Origin: Pseudomonadota bacterium
GTDB taxonomy: Bacteria; Pseudomonadota; Alphaproteobacteria; Geminicoccales; Geminicoccaceae
Length of the DNA stretch: 43,443 nt
NCBI GenBank assembly: GCA_030549795.1
Contig: JAUQQO010000011.1
Location: 1 to 43,443, forward strand
Direction: 5' to 3'
How positions within the stretch are numbered: the first letter of the stretch is position 1; each line of letters begins with the position of its first letter. Under the pieces are notes generated by a model, which did no database searches, had not been told where the DNA came from, and saw only the letters and a list, made by a program, of their open reading frames with translations. Made by a program: the position numbers and the translations under genes. This document shows positions 8,858 to 15,750 of this stretch, piece by piece.

Positions 8858-9796
8858 TCAAACCCGCGCCCGGCGAGGCGGTGCGACGTCGGGAACAAGG
8901 CGGACCGTGGCGGGGCGCGGATCGAGGAGATCGAAGCGCGCGAGCGTCTCGCTGCGGGCGCGGCCGAAGAGGCCGGGGGCGGGAAGGGGCCGCGCGATCA
9001 GCGCGAAGACGCGTCCGGGCGCGTCAACGCGCAGCCGAGCCGCTGCTGCCACCACCGGAAAGCCGGCGAAGTCGAGGTGCTGGCTCTCGAGCGCGATCGG
9101 GGTGCTCGTGCCCTCGACCAACGCCAGCTGCAACGGTGTTTTGGGATCGAAGCGGTCCTTGCCGACCGCGACCAGAACGAGATCGTGGCTGCCGTCGAGC
9201 CAACGTGGGCGCTCGGCCGGTCCGACCGACTCGCGCGCTGCAAGCCACCAAAGCTCGGCATGCGTCTCGGGCCAGCCCGCCGGCAAGCGGTGGCGCGGCA
9301 CGAGAAAGAGCGCAAAGCGCGGGATGCGGGCAAAGATCGGTACCGCCGCTGCTTGGCGGATGAGGATCTCGCCGCGTTCGCGCCCGAAGGTCAGCATCAG
9401 TCCCAACACAGCGCGACGATCCAAGAGATCTACGAAGCCGATCGCCGCCTTGAGATCGATGCCGGGCAGGCCGTCGCGCGCGCGTTCATGTTCGAAAAGC
9501 GTCATGCTCGCTGCAGAAAAGCCGGTGTAATCGAAGGAGTCCTGGATTTTCTGCGCGATCTCGGGAGCGAAGCGGACACCGGGATGTTCGCTTTCGGGAA
9601 GGCCGCGCACAGCGAAGAGCGCAGCAGCGAGTGCTGCCTTGGTGGCGGAAGGCAGATCCTCAGGCCGAAGGGAGATGGGCTCGACCCGGCGTTGTGCTGC
9701 CGACACAGCGACCGGCGGGCCCGCCGTCTCACCGAGACCGCCGGCAACAGCGAGCAAGGCGACACCGGAGAACAGCCGGGACATAAAACTAACCAC
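8858..9796 (-). CDS. Exported protein of unknown function
   Basis: 312 residues, not recognised. The start is a GTG at 9796 with a strong ribosome binding site (AAGGAG, 9806-9811) nine bases away. An N-terminal signal peptide covers about residues 1-27. The mature part has a [19 protein letters not shown] segment near 75, hydrophobic stretches at about 160-170 and 205-215, and ends in a Pro/Arg-rich tail. It is the last gene of a minus-strand group headed by a DUF1513 gene and follows the fragment at 9831-10322 by 34 bases. Codon use looks normal and the frame is open, so it seems intact although its neighbours are not. Confidence 0.65.
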   Translation of the reverse strand: MVSFMSRLFSGVALLAVAGGLGETAGPPVAVSAAQRRVEPISLRPEDLPSATKAALAAALFAVRGLPESEHPGVRFAPEIAQKIQDSFDYTGFSAASMTLFEHERARDGLPGIDLKAAIGFVDLLDRRAVLGLMLTFGRERGEILIRQAAAVPIFARIPRFALFLVPRHRLPAGWPETHAELWWLAARESVGPAERPRWLDGSHDLVLVAVGKDRFDPKTPLQLALVEGTSTPIALESQHLDFAGFPVVAAAARLRVDAPGRVFALIARPLPAPGLFGRARSETLARFDLLDPRPATVRLVPDVAPPRRARV

Positions 9797-9830
9797 GGTC
9801 GTGGGCTCCTTGTTACGCTAATCCGCCTGC

Positions 9831-10322
9831 TCACCGCGCCATAGGAACAAGGCTCGTATGGCCCGGCAAATAGCCGCCCGCAGCAGGTGGTCGCGGATCC
9901 GCGATGGCCTTCGCGAGTGCGCTTGTGAGCTGATCGAGAGTGATCGTGACCATGGGTCCGGCGAGTTGCTTTCCCTTTTCCACACCCGCGACGGTGCCCA
10001 CATAGCCGACGGCATTGACGGTTCCTTTTACGACCATCTTGGGCACGGGGCCGCGCTGTTTGAGCGTATTGAGCGCATCGCGCGCATTCTTGAATGTTTG
10101 ATCGGTCGCTCTGCCGGTGAGCTTGCCTGCGAGCTGATCGAGACCTGCGGCGATGATCCCGGCTTTGAGCCCTTGCTTGACCGCTTCGACCTGCGAAGCG
10201 CCTTTCTCGAGCGCCTTTGCGTAAGCGTTCGCAAAGGCACCGCCGGTTGTTAAAGCAGTATTGGTCAATGACAGGCCAGGAACGAGGTTGAGCCCATATT
10301 TTGTGACCAATCGCCGAGCCAA
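9831..10322 (-). pseudogene. C-terminal part of a Tat-exported Gly-rich protein, out of frame with its start
   Basis: 163 codons beginning only at a TTG (10322) with no obvious ribosome binding site. The product has amphipathic helices (F-A-N-A-Y-A-K-A-L-E-K-G; G-L-K-A-G-I-I-A-A-G-L-D-Q-L-A-G) and a moderately hydrophobic Gly/Val-rich stretch. It overlaps the preceding gene (10265-10702) by 58 bases in another frame. Reading the first gene up to S-G-L-S-W-L and then switching frame gives a smooth helical continuation A-R-R-L-V-T-K-Y-G-L, while the first gene's own tail (G-D-W-S-Q-N...) looks off-frame. I therefore read the pair as one gene of about 290 residues split by a one-base loss near 10310-10325. 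Family unknown. A genuine overlapping start or programmed shift cannot be excluded. Confidence 0.5.
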
Positions 10323-10702
10323 CTCAGGCCGCTTGCGACGATCTCAGCGGCTTCCCAGAGCGTGGCCTCGAGCGTTGCGGAATCCGCCTCCCATTCTGCC
10401 CGTTGCTGGGGGGTAAGCGTCGCCAAGATGTCGCGTGTGGTCGCTGCAACCGCTGCGGGTGGCTCGGGCAGCGGTGTGGCGGCCGGCGTGAAGAAACCGG
10501 GCGCGCTCGCTTGGAGCGGTCGCCCGTAGATCTCACTCCCAATGCCGGCATCGCCACCGCCCCCGCCATCGCCGCCCCCTCCGCCCCCGGGATCGTGCGC
10601 GAGTGCCGGTTTCGCGGCGAGCGCTCCACCCGCCCCTGCGAGCAAGGCCCGGCGGCATAGCCGCACTTGGGCGCGTTGCCGTGCGGATCCGTCCCCGCGC
10701 AT
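10265..10702 (-). CDS. Tat-signal Gly-rich exported protein, N-terminal part (probably frameshifted)
   Basis: 145 codons from the ATG at 10702, eight bases after the DUF1513 stop. A twin-arginine type leader (C-R-R-A-L-L-A-G-A-G-G-A-L-A-A) at residues about 14-30 is followed by H-D-P and a run of Gly broken by Asp (about residues 37-52), then a Pro/Ala-rich linker and a helical segment rich in Glu/Ala (T-P-Q-Q-R-A-E-W-E-A-D). The last 15 or so residues (after S-G-L-S-W-L) look like out-of-frame sequence; the natural continuation is in the frame of 9831-10322. The Gly/Asp run could bind Ca2+ or just be a flexible tether. Function unknown. Confidence 0.6.
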   Translation of the reverse strand: MRGDGSARQRAQVRLCRRALLAGAGGALAAKPALAHDPGGGGGGDGGGGGDAGIGSEIYGRPLQASAPGFFTPAATPLPEPPAAVAATTRDILATLTPQQRAEWEADSATLEATLWEAAEIVASGLSWLGDWSQNMGSTSFLACH

Positions 10703-10710
10703 GCGTCGCC

Positions 10711-12055
10711 TCACACGATGCTCAGATGCGAATGGCCGAAAAACGGCACGTCCAGCCGCGAGCGGGCAAAGACGGGACGGTGTTCGCCGCGGCGCATCAC
10801 CAATAATCCGCGCCAGTTGCCGCTCACCACATAGTGCTGCCCGTCCGGCAACAGACCCACGCCGCGCGGCCGTGATAGTCCGAAGGCGGTCGTACGCAAA
10901 ATCCGCCGTATGGTGTGGCTGCGCGCATCGATAATTACGAGTGCCTGTGCGGAGGGGAATGTTACGAGGATTTCTCCGAACCGCGCATCGAAGACGAGCG
11001 ACTGGCCCTGGCGGAAGGCCCAGGGCTCGTTCATGGGAAACGTCGTCGCTGCGGTGCGCGCTGAAGAGACGTGGACATCGAGCAACGGGGCGGGAGCGAA
11101 GACGAGGCCGGGAGGTACGGTATCGTCGGCTTCGAGTACCTCGTCTCCGGCACCTCCGGCGAGCTCCTCGTCGCCTTCGAGGAGCCGGGTCTGGATCGCT
11201 ACCACGCGGTCGGGCGCGAGCGCCGCGAGATGGCGGATCTCGAGTCCGCGGTCGGGACCAATCAGGCGCGCACACAAACGCCCATCGCGGCGATCGAGAA
11301 AGCTGATCGCCGGCTCGACCACCTGGGGTGCCTTGGGGCCCTTCGGGCCGCGGCCGGAATCCGGTGAACCATAGTGGGCAACAGCGAGCGTGCGTCGGTC
11401 GGGCATGAGCGCAATGTCGTGCGGACCGATACCTCCCGAGGGCCAAACGGCGAGTACCCGACCATCCGCACCGTCGCGCACGACCACCCGACCTGCGTGC
11501 GCCCGGAGATCACCCGAGAAGGGGGCTGGCGCACGCCGTTCCGGTGACGTAGACGACATCGCCTTCGGGAGCCCACACGGCATGGCCTCCGCCCACAAAG
11601 CCGCGGTCGTGAGGTTCGAGCAGGCGCTGCGGAGCGAAGGCCTCGAGGTCGAAGAGTAAAAAGGTCTGCCCCTCAAGCGAGCTCAAAAAGGCGCGTCGGC
11701 GGTCGGGAGCGACCGCCGCATGGTGCAGCGCGATCGGCAGCACCACCCGCTCGACGCCACCGTCCAGACGAAGCCGCGTGAGAAGGGCGCGCGGACCGCT
11801 CCAATCCGCGCCTGCGCCGCGGAAATGGTTGGGATCGAAAGCGAGGGAGCGTCCGCGCAGCCGGGCGAGATCGGGACGATAGCCGGGAACGAGAACGACC
11901 GACTCGGGCGCCGCGGCCGATGCTCACCCGAAAGGCGAAGCGAGCAGCGTGGCCCCTGCAGCTCCGAGCATCCGGCGACGCGTGAGGACCACGGCTTGGT
12001 TCGCGCGGGCGGTAGCGGAAGGCTGAATTGCCTTTCGCGCGAATAACTCGATCAT
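10711..12055 (-). pseudogene. DUF1513 Tat-exported beta-propeller protein, broken by a nonsense codon and a frameshift
   Basis: DUF1513 proteins are periplasmic, predicted beta-propeller proteins usually found near iron-uptake genes. The reading frame starts at the ATG at 12055 with a twin-arginine leader (T-R-R-R-M-L-G-A-A-G) but meets an in-frame TGA at 11926-11924, inside the leader. The same frame continues after it with A-A-A-P-E-S-V-V-L-V-P-G and runs to about 11525. There a run of five G (plus strand 11521-11525) shifts the frame: dropping one base joins T-G-T-A-C-A-S-P to F-S-G-D-L-R-A-H-A-G. The rest, to the stop at 10711, carries the family's G-I-G-P-H-D-I-A-L-M-P-D and I-R-H-L-A motifs. 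Two independent lesions point to a pseudogene, or to local sequence error. Confidence 0.72.
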
Positions 12056-12059
12056 AATT

Positions 12060-12071
12060 CTCTTTAAAGAG
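12060..12071. promoter_or_regulatory. 12-bp perfect palindrome at the head of the DUF1513 gene
   Basis: CTCTTTAAAGAG is a perfect palindrome, flanked by AATT on the left (12056-12059) and, one base out, AATT on the right (12073-12076). It is AT-rich against a GC-rich background and lies just upstream of the ATG at 12055 (minus strand). The AGAG half also serves as a possible ribosome binding site. It may be an operator; no regulator is recognised. Confidence 0.3.
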
Positions 12072-12142
12072 TAATTCGGACAAGCGGTCAACCAGGTCTG
12101 CGCAGCTGCGGCGGATCCCGTGCCCCCGCGCTACCTCCGCTC

Positions 12143-12171
12143 TTGCCGCCACAGCAGCTCTTGCCTAAAGT
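12143..12171 (+). promoter_or_regulatory. Sigma-70-type promoter of the thiamin operon
   Basis: TTGCCG (12143-12148) and TAAAGT (12166-12171) are separated by 17 bases, giving a predicted RNA start near 12178, a few bases before the TPP riboswitch. Position and spacing support it; the hexamers are only moderate matches. Confidence 0.45.
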
Positions 12172-12180
12172 TCAGTTGTC

Positions 12181-12276
12181 TCAACGGGGTGTCCCGGCGG
12201 GCTGCTCCGGCCGGGGCTGAGAGGCGCGCACGCGCAACCCGTCGAACCTGATCCGGGTCATGCCGGCGAAGGGATT
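12181..12276 (+). promoter_or_regulatory. TPP riboswitch (THI element)
   Basis: The conserved blocks of the thiamin pyrophosphate aptamer occur in order: ACGGGGTG at 12184-12191, GGCTGAGA at 12215-12222, AACCCGTCGAACCTGATC at about 12236-12253, then CCGGCGAAGGGA at about 12263-12274. TPP binding is expected to repress the downstream salvage operon. The terminal AAGGGA lies six bases ahead of the ATG at 12281, so the usual mode of hiding the ribosome binding site would act on the micro-ORF there rather than directly on thiM-thiE. No terminator hairpin with a T-run follows. Confidence 0.95.
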
Positions 12277-12280
12277 TGAG

Positions 12281-12358
12281 ATGACCACGATCTCCCGCTC
12301 CCTTTCCCACCGCTTCCCCTTGCCGTCGTCGCGTACCGACACGCTCGCGATCGGTTGA
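12281..12358 (+). CDS. 25-codon micro-ORF between the TPP riboswitch and thiM-thiE
   Basis: An ATG six bases after the AAGGGA that closes the riboswitch opens a 25-residue frame (M-T-T-I-S-R-S-L-S-H-R-F...) ending at TGA 12356-12358. Its stop overlaps GAGG (12357-12360), which is the ribosome binding site for the GTG start of thiM-thiE at 12367. The arrangement suggests that the riboswitch gates translation of this leader, and thiM-thiE is reached by re-initiation or coupling. The peptide has no recognised family and may matter only for its translation. Alternatively it is the remnant of an N-terminal extension of ThiM shifted out of frame. Confidence 0.45.
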   Translation: MTTISRSLSHRFPLPSSRTDTLAIG

Positions 12359-12366
12359 GGCGCGAC

Positions 12367-13800
12367 GTGGCCCGCGCCCTTGCGGCTCTGCGCGCACGCT
12401 CCGCGCTCCTCGCGGGCGCGTCCCCACGCGTGCACCTGCTCACTAGTCCCGTAGCCCTCGAGCGCAGCGCCGATGTGCTCCTCGTCGTCGGGGCGCGGCC
12501 CAGTGCCACCGCCGATCCCGACTCTGTTGCTGCCTTCGTCGAGGCGGCCGGGGCGCTTCTCGTCAACCTCGGCATGCTCGAGCGCGAGCGCGAGGCGGCG
12601 ATCGGCCATGCCGTCGCGGCAGCGCGCGCGCTTTCGCGCCCGTGGGTGCTGGATCCGGTCAAGATCGGGCTCGCCGCGCCGCGTCTCGCCCTGGCGCGGC
12701 GCTTGCTCGCGCTCAAGCCCGCCGTCGTCAAACTCAACCGCGACGAACTCGCCGCCCTTGCCGAAGGCGGCGAGGAGGGGGCGCTCGTGCGCCTTGCTCG
12801 CGAGAGCGGCACGGTGGTCGCCGTCACCGGTCCCGAGGACTGGGTGAGCGACGGTGGCCGCCTCGTGCGCATCCGCGGCGGCAGCGCGCGGCTCGCCCAA
12901 GTGACCGCTTCCGGTTGCGCGCTCGGCGGGCTCGTGGCCGCCTTCCTCGCCGTGGGCGATCGGCCGTTCGACGCCGCCGTCCATGCGCTTGCGGCCTATG
13001 CCGTTGCCGCCCGACGGGCCGCAGCGCGCAGTGAGGGGCCGGGCAGTTTCTGGCCGGCGATGCTCGATGCCCTCGCCGCCCTGCGCCCCGCCGATGTCCT
13101 CGCCGAAGCCGAGGTGCGCGAAGAGCCGCGCGTCGATCTGCGGCTCTATGCCGTTCTCGATCCGCTCCTCGCGCGCGGCCGTTCGCTTGCCGATCTCGCG
13201 CGCGCCGCAGTGGCAGGCGGAGCGACGCTCGTGCAGCTGCGCATGAAGGACGTCGATACGCGCAGCTTCATCGAGACTGCCCGCGCGGTGCGTGCGGCTC
13301 TTGTGGGCACCGGTGTGCCGTTGGTCGTCAACGATCGCGTGGATGTCGCGCTGGCTGCCCGAGCCGACGGCGTCCATCTCGGCGCGCGCGACCTCGAGCC
13401 CGCGCTCGCGCGCACGATCCTCGGGCCCGAGGCGATCCTCGGCGTCACCATCCACCACGCCCACGAGGCGGAGGCGTTGCCGCCCGGGGTCGCCACCTAC
13501 GCCGGGCTCGGGCCGGTCTTTTCGACCGCGACCAAGGATCCGGGCACCCCGCCGCTCGGCCCTGCAGGTCTCGCCCGCCTGATCGCCGCGGTGCGCGCCC
13601 GCCATCCGGATCTGCCGATCTGCGCCATCGCCGGCATCGATGCCGCCAATGCGGCCGAAGTGATCGAAGCCGGCGCCGATGGCATCGCGGTGATCTCGGC
13701 CCTGTTCGGGGCCGAGGACGTCGCCGCCGCGGCGCGGGATTTGCGCGCGGCCGTGGATGCCGCGCTCGCGCAGCGAACCAAGAGGGAGGCAAGTGAATGA
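12367..13800 (+). CDS. Hydroxyethylthiazole kinase-like / thiamin phosphate synthase fusion (ThiM-ThiE)
   Basis: 477 residues. Residues 1 to about 250 are a ThiM-like kinase and about 265-470 a ThiE domain. ThiE couples HMP-PP with thiazole phosphate to thiamin phosphate and is fully canonical: Q-L-R-M-K, V-N-D-R-V-D-V-A-L-A, D-G-V-H-L-G, Y-A-G-L-G-P-V-F-S-T-A-T-K. The kinase half keeps the catalytic Cys (A-S-G-C-A-L-G-G) and L-D-P-V, but the substrate-side I-T-N...A-N pattern of ThiM has become L-T-S...A-D and the R-G-N-x-S-E loop K-L-N-R-D-E, so its substrate may differ. The GTG at 12367 has GAGG six bases ahead; an in-frame TTG at 12355 would add four residues. First full gene of the riboswitch operon. 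Confidence 0.9.
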   Translation: MARALAALRARSALLAGASPRVHLLTSPVALERSADVLLVVGARPSATADPDSVAAFVEAAGALLVNLGMLEREREAAIGHAVAAARALSRPWVLDPVKIGLAAPRLALARRLLALKPAVVKLNRDELAALAEGGEEGALVRLARESGTVVAVTGPEDWVSDGGRLVRIRGGSARLAQVTASGCALGGLVAAFLAVGDRPFDAAVHALAAYAVAARRAAARSEGPGSFWPAMLDALAALRPADVLAEAEVREEPRVDLRLYAVLDPLLARGRSLADLARAAVAGGATLVQLRMKDVDTRSFIETARAVRAALVGTGVPLVVNDRVDVALAARADGVHLGARDLEPALARTILGPEAILGVTIHHAHEAEALPPGVATYAGLGPVFSTATKDPGTPPLGPAGLARLIAAVRARHPDLPICAIAGIDAANAAEVIEAGADGIAVISALFGAEDVAAAARDLRAAVDAALAQRTKREASE

Positions 13801-13862
13801 GCCCGTGGATCGAACAGGCCGGCGCAGCTGCGCTCGCCTCCCTAAGGGAGGCCCGACCGTGA
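13797..13862 (+). CDS. 21-codon micro-ORF bridging thiM-thiE and thiD
   Basis: The ATG at 13797 overlaps the ThiE stop as ATGA and has a strong ribosome binding site (GGGAGG, 13784-13789) seven bases ahead. The frame encodes 21 residues (M-S-P-W-I-E-Q-A-G...) and its TGA (13860-13862) overlaps the GTG of thiD (GTGA). It runs through a perfect hairpin (13836-13852) that contains the thiD ribosome binding site, so translating it would open that hairpin. No peptide family is recognised; the likely role is coupling (inference). Confidence 0.45.
   Translation: MSPWIEQAGAAALASLREARP
13836..13852 (+). promoter_or_regulatory. Hairpin hiding the thiD ribosome binding site
   Basis: GCCTCCC (13836-13842) and GGGAGGC (13846-13852) form a perfect 7-bp stem with a TAA loop. 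The right arm is the Shine-Dalgarno (AAGGGAGG) used by the GTG of thiD at 13859. A ribosome on the micro-ORF 13797-13862 would melt it. Confidence 0.4.
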
Positions 13863-14677
13863 TCCCGATCGCGCTGACCATCGCCGGCTCGGATTCGAGC
13901 GGCGGTGCCGGCATCCAAGCCGATCTCAAGACCTTCTCGGCCTTGGGCGTGTACGGCTGTTCGGCGATCACCGCCCTGACCGCCCAGAACACGCGCGGGG
14001 TGCAGGCGGTTGTGATGGTCGAGCCCGCCTTCGTGCGCCGGCAGATCGATTCGGTCTTCGAAGACCTGCGGGTGGATGCCGTCAAGATCGGCATGCTCGG
14101 CACCGCAGCCGTGATCCGCGCGGTTGCCGAGGCGCTGCGCTTTTGGCGGCCGCGCTTTGTCGTTCTCGACCCGGTCATGGTCGCCAAAAGCGGCGATCGG
14201 CTTCTGGCCGAGGACGCGGTGGTGGCGCTGCGCGAGGAGCTTGTGCCGCTTGCTACCGTGATCACGCCCAATCTCGGCGAGGCGGCGGCGCTTTTGGGCG
14301 AAGCGCCGGTCAGCGCGCGGCGGGCGATGCCGGCTGTCGCCGCGCGGCTGCAGGGGCTCGGTGCGGCCAATGTGCTGCTTAAGGGCGGGCATCTCGAAGG
14401 GCCCGAGAGCCCCGACCTACTCCTCCACGGCGGTGAGCTCATCTGGCTTGAGGGGCGCAGGGTGCCCACCCGCCACACCCACGGCACGGGGTGCTCGCTT
14501 TCCTCGGCGATCGCCGCCTTCGCGGCCCGCGGCTTTCCGCTTCCCGCTGCCTGCGCGGAGGCCAAGCGCTGGCTTGAGGGAGCTCTTGCCGCCGCCGATC
14601 GCCTCGGGGTCGGGGGTGGCACCGGCCCCGTCCACCATTTTTGGGAACTCTGGTCGGCTTTGGAGCCACGACCATGA
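13859..14677 (+). CDS. thiD: Hydroxymethylpyrimidine/phosphomethylpyrimidine kinase
   Basis: 272 residues, usual for ThiD, which phosphorylates HMP twice to HMP-PP, the co-substrate of ThiE. Family features: I-A-G-S-D-S-S-G-G-A-G-I-Q-A-D-L-K-T at the N terminus, A-I-T-A-L-T-A-Q-N-T, V-K-I-G-M-L-G, D-P-V-M-V-A-K-S-G, T-P-N-L-G-E, V-L-L-K-G-G-H and the anion hole H-G-T-G-C-S-L-S-S-A-I-A. The GTG at 13859 was chosen because AAGGGAGG lies seven bases ahead and the product then starts with V-I-P-I-A-L-T-I-A-G. Its stop overlaps the next gene as ATGA. Confidence 0.95.
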   Translation: MIPIALTIAGSDSSGGAGIQADLKTFSALGVYGCSAITALTAQNTRGVQAVVMVEPAFVRRQIDSVFEDLRVDAVKIGMLGTAAVIRAVAEALRFWRPRFVVLDPVMVAKSGDRLLAEDAVVALREELVPLATVITPNLGEAAALLGEAPVSARRAMPAVAARLQGLGAANVLLKGGHLEGPESPDLLLHGGELIWLEGRRVPTRHTHGTGCSLSSAIAAFAARGFPLPAACAEAKRWLEGALAAADRLGVGGGTGPVHHFWELWSALEPRP

Positions 14678-15744
14678 CCACCCGTCGCGCGCTCGTCGCC
14701 GCCGCGCTCGCGCCGCTCGCTGCCCCTAATGTCGTCCGCGCGGAGGCGCCGCGGCGTTGGCGCATGGTGACGTCCTGGCCGCGCGGGCTGCCGGGACCGG
14801 GGATGAACGCCCAGCGTCTGGCCGAGCGGATCCGTCGCCTCTCCGGCGGGCGGATTGAGATCCAGCTCTTTGCCGCCGGCGAGCTCGTGCCGGCGCTGCA
14901 GGTCTTCGACGCGGTCGCCGGGGGCGCGGCCGAGTGTGGCCATTCCGCCGCCCTCTATTGGACCGGCAAGGCCAAGGCAGCGACCTTTTTCACCACCGTC
15001 CCCTTCGGTCTCACCCCGGCCGAGCACACCGCTTGGATCGAACATGGCGGTGGTCAGGCGCTGTGGGACGAGCTCTACGCGCCCTTCGGCGTGAAGGCGT
15101 TCATGGCCGGCAACTCCTCGCTCAACATGGGCGGCTGGTTCAGGCGACCGCTCTCTGGCTTGGCCGATCTCTCGGGTCTCAAGATCCGGGCGGTCGGGCT
15201 CTCGGGCGAGATCTTCCGCCGACTCGGAGCCACACCGGTGGTGCTGGGTGTCCCCGACATGTTTCCGGCTCTACAAAGCGGCGCGATCGATGCGGTCGAG
15301 TTCTTGGGCCCGTCTTCGGATCGCGCTTCCGGCTTTCACCAGATCGCCAGCTACTACTATTATCCCGGCTTCACCAAGCCGAACGGAACCGCCGAATTCA
15401 TCGTCGCGCGGCGGGTGTGGGAAGAGCTTCCGGCTGAGCTCAAGGCCGCGGTCGAGGCCGCTTGCGCGCAGGAGAACCAGTTCACGCTCCACGAGACGGA
15501 CTGGCGCAACGCCGAGGCCTTGGCGGTGCTCGTGCGCGAGCACGGGGTGCGGCTGGAGCCTTGGCCCAAAGACGTGCTCGAGCGGGCGCGCGAAGCGGCG
15601 GAGGATTTGTTCGCGGAGTTCGCCCGCGGCAGCGCCCTCGAACGCCGCATCCTCGATTCTTACGAAGCGGCGCGGCGCCGGCTCGCCCCTTGGTCGCAAG
15701 TGGCGACCGCAGCCTATCTCCATGCCCGCGGCCGAGTGGGGTGA
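14674..15744 (+). CDS. TRAP-type solute-binding protein (DctP family), Tat signal, no membrane partners nearby
   Basis: 356 residues. A twin-arginine leader (T-T-R-R-A-L-V-A-A-A-L-A-P-L-A-A) is followed by a DctP/TakP-like periplasmic binding domain: V-T-S-W-P-R-G, M-N-A-Q-R-L-A-E-R-I near the start, G-G-W-F-R-R-P-L, L-K-I-R-A-V-G-L-S-G-E-I-F-R-R-L-G-A and a conserved Arg before it. The closest look is to the alpha-keto acid binding subgroup. TRAP binding proteins normally work with DctQ and DctM, which are absent here. It is locked between thiD (ATGA overlap) and tenA (six bases), under the TPP riboswitch, so its ligand is presumably a thiamin precursor or a 2-oxoacid used by TPP enzymes (inference). 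Confidence 0.88.
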   Translation: MTTRRALVAAALAPLAAPNVVRAEAPRRWRMVTSWPRGLPGPGMNAQRLAERIRRLSGGRIEIQLFAAGELVPALQVFDAVAGGAAECGHSAALYWTGKAKAATFFTTVPFGLTPAEHTAWIEHGGGQALWDELYAPFGVKAFMAGNSSLNMGGWFRRPLSGLADLSGLKIRAVGLSGEIFRRLGATPVVLGVPDMFPALQSGAIDAVEFLGPSSDRASGFHQIASYYYYPGFTKPNGTAEFIVARRVWEELPAELKAAVEAACAQENQFTLHETDWRNAEALAVLVREHGVRLEPWPKDVLERAREAAEDLFAEFARGSALERRILDSYEAARRRLAPWSQVATAAYLHARGRVG

Positions 15745-15750
15745 AGAGCC

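Noticed and set aside
7093-9363. A 756-codon plus-strand open frame across lolC and proS
   Set aside because: Shadow of lolC, proS and the secreted protein gene on the other strand, which carry full family motifs.
11924-11926. Selenocysteine or programmed readthrough at the in-frame TGA of the DUF1513 gene
   Set aside because: It falls inside a signal peptide where Sec has no use, no SECIS-like hairpin is evident, and a second lesion downstream argues for decay.
12181-15045. A 954-codon minus-strand open frame across the riboswitch, thiM-thiE and thiD
   Set aside because: Antisense shadow of canonical ThiE and ThiD; the composition is low-complexity and not protein-like.
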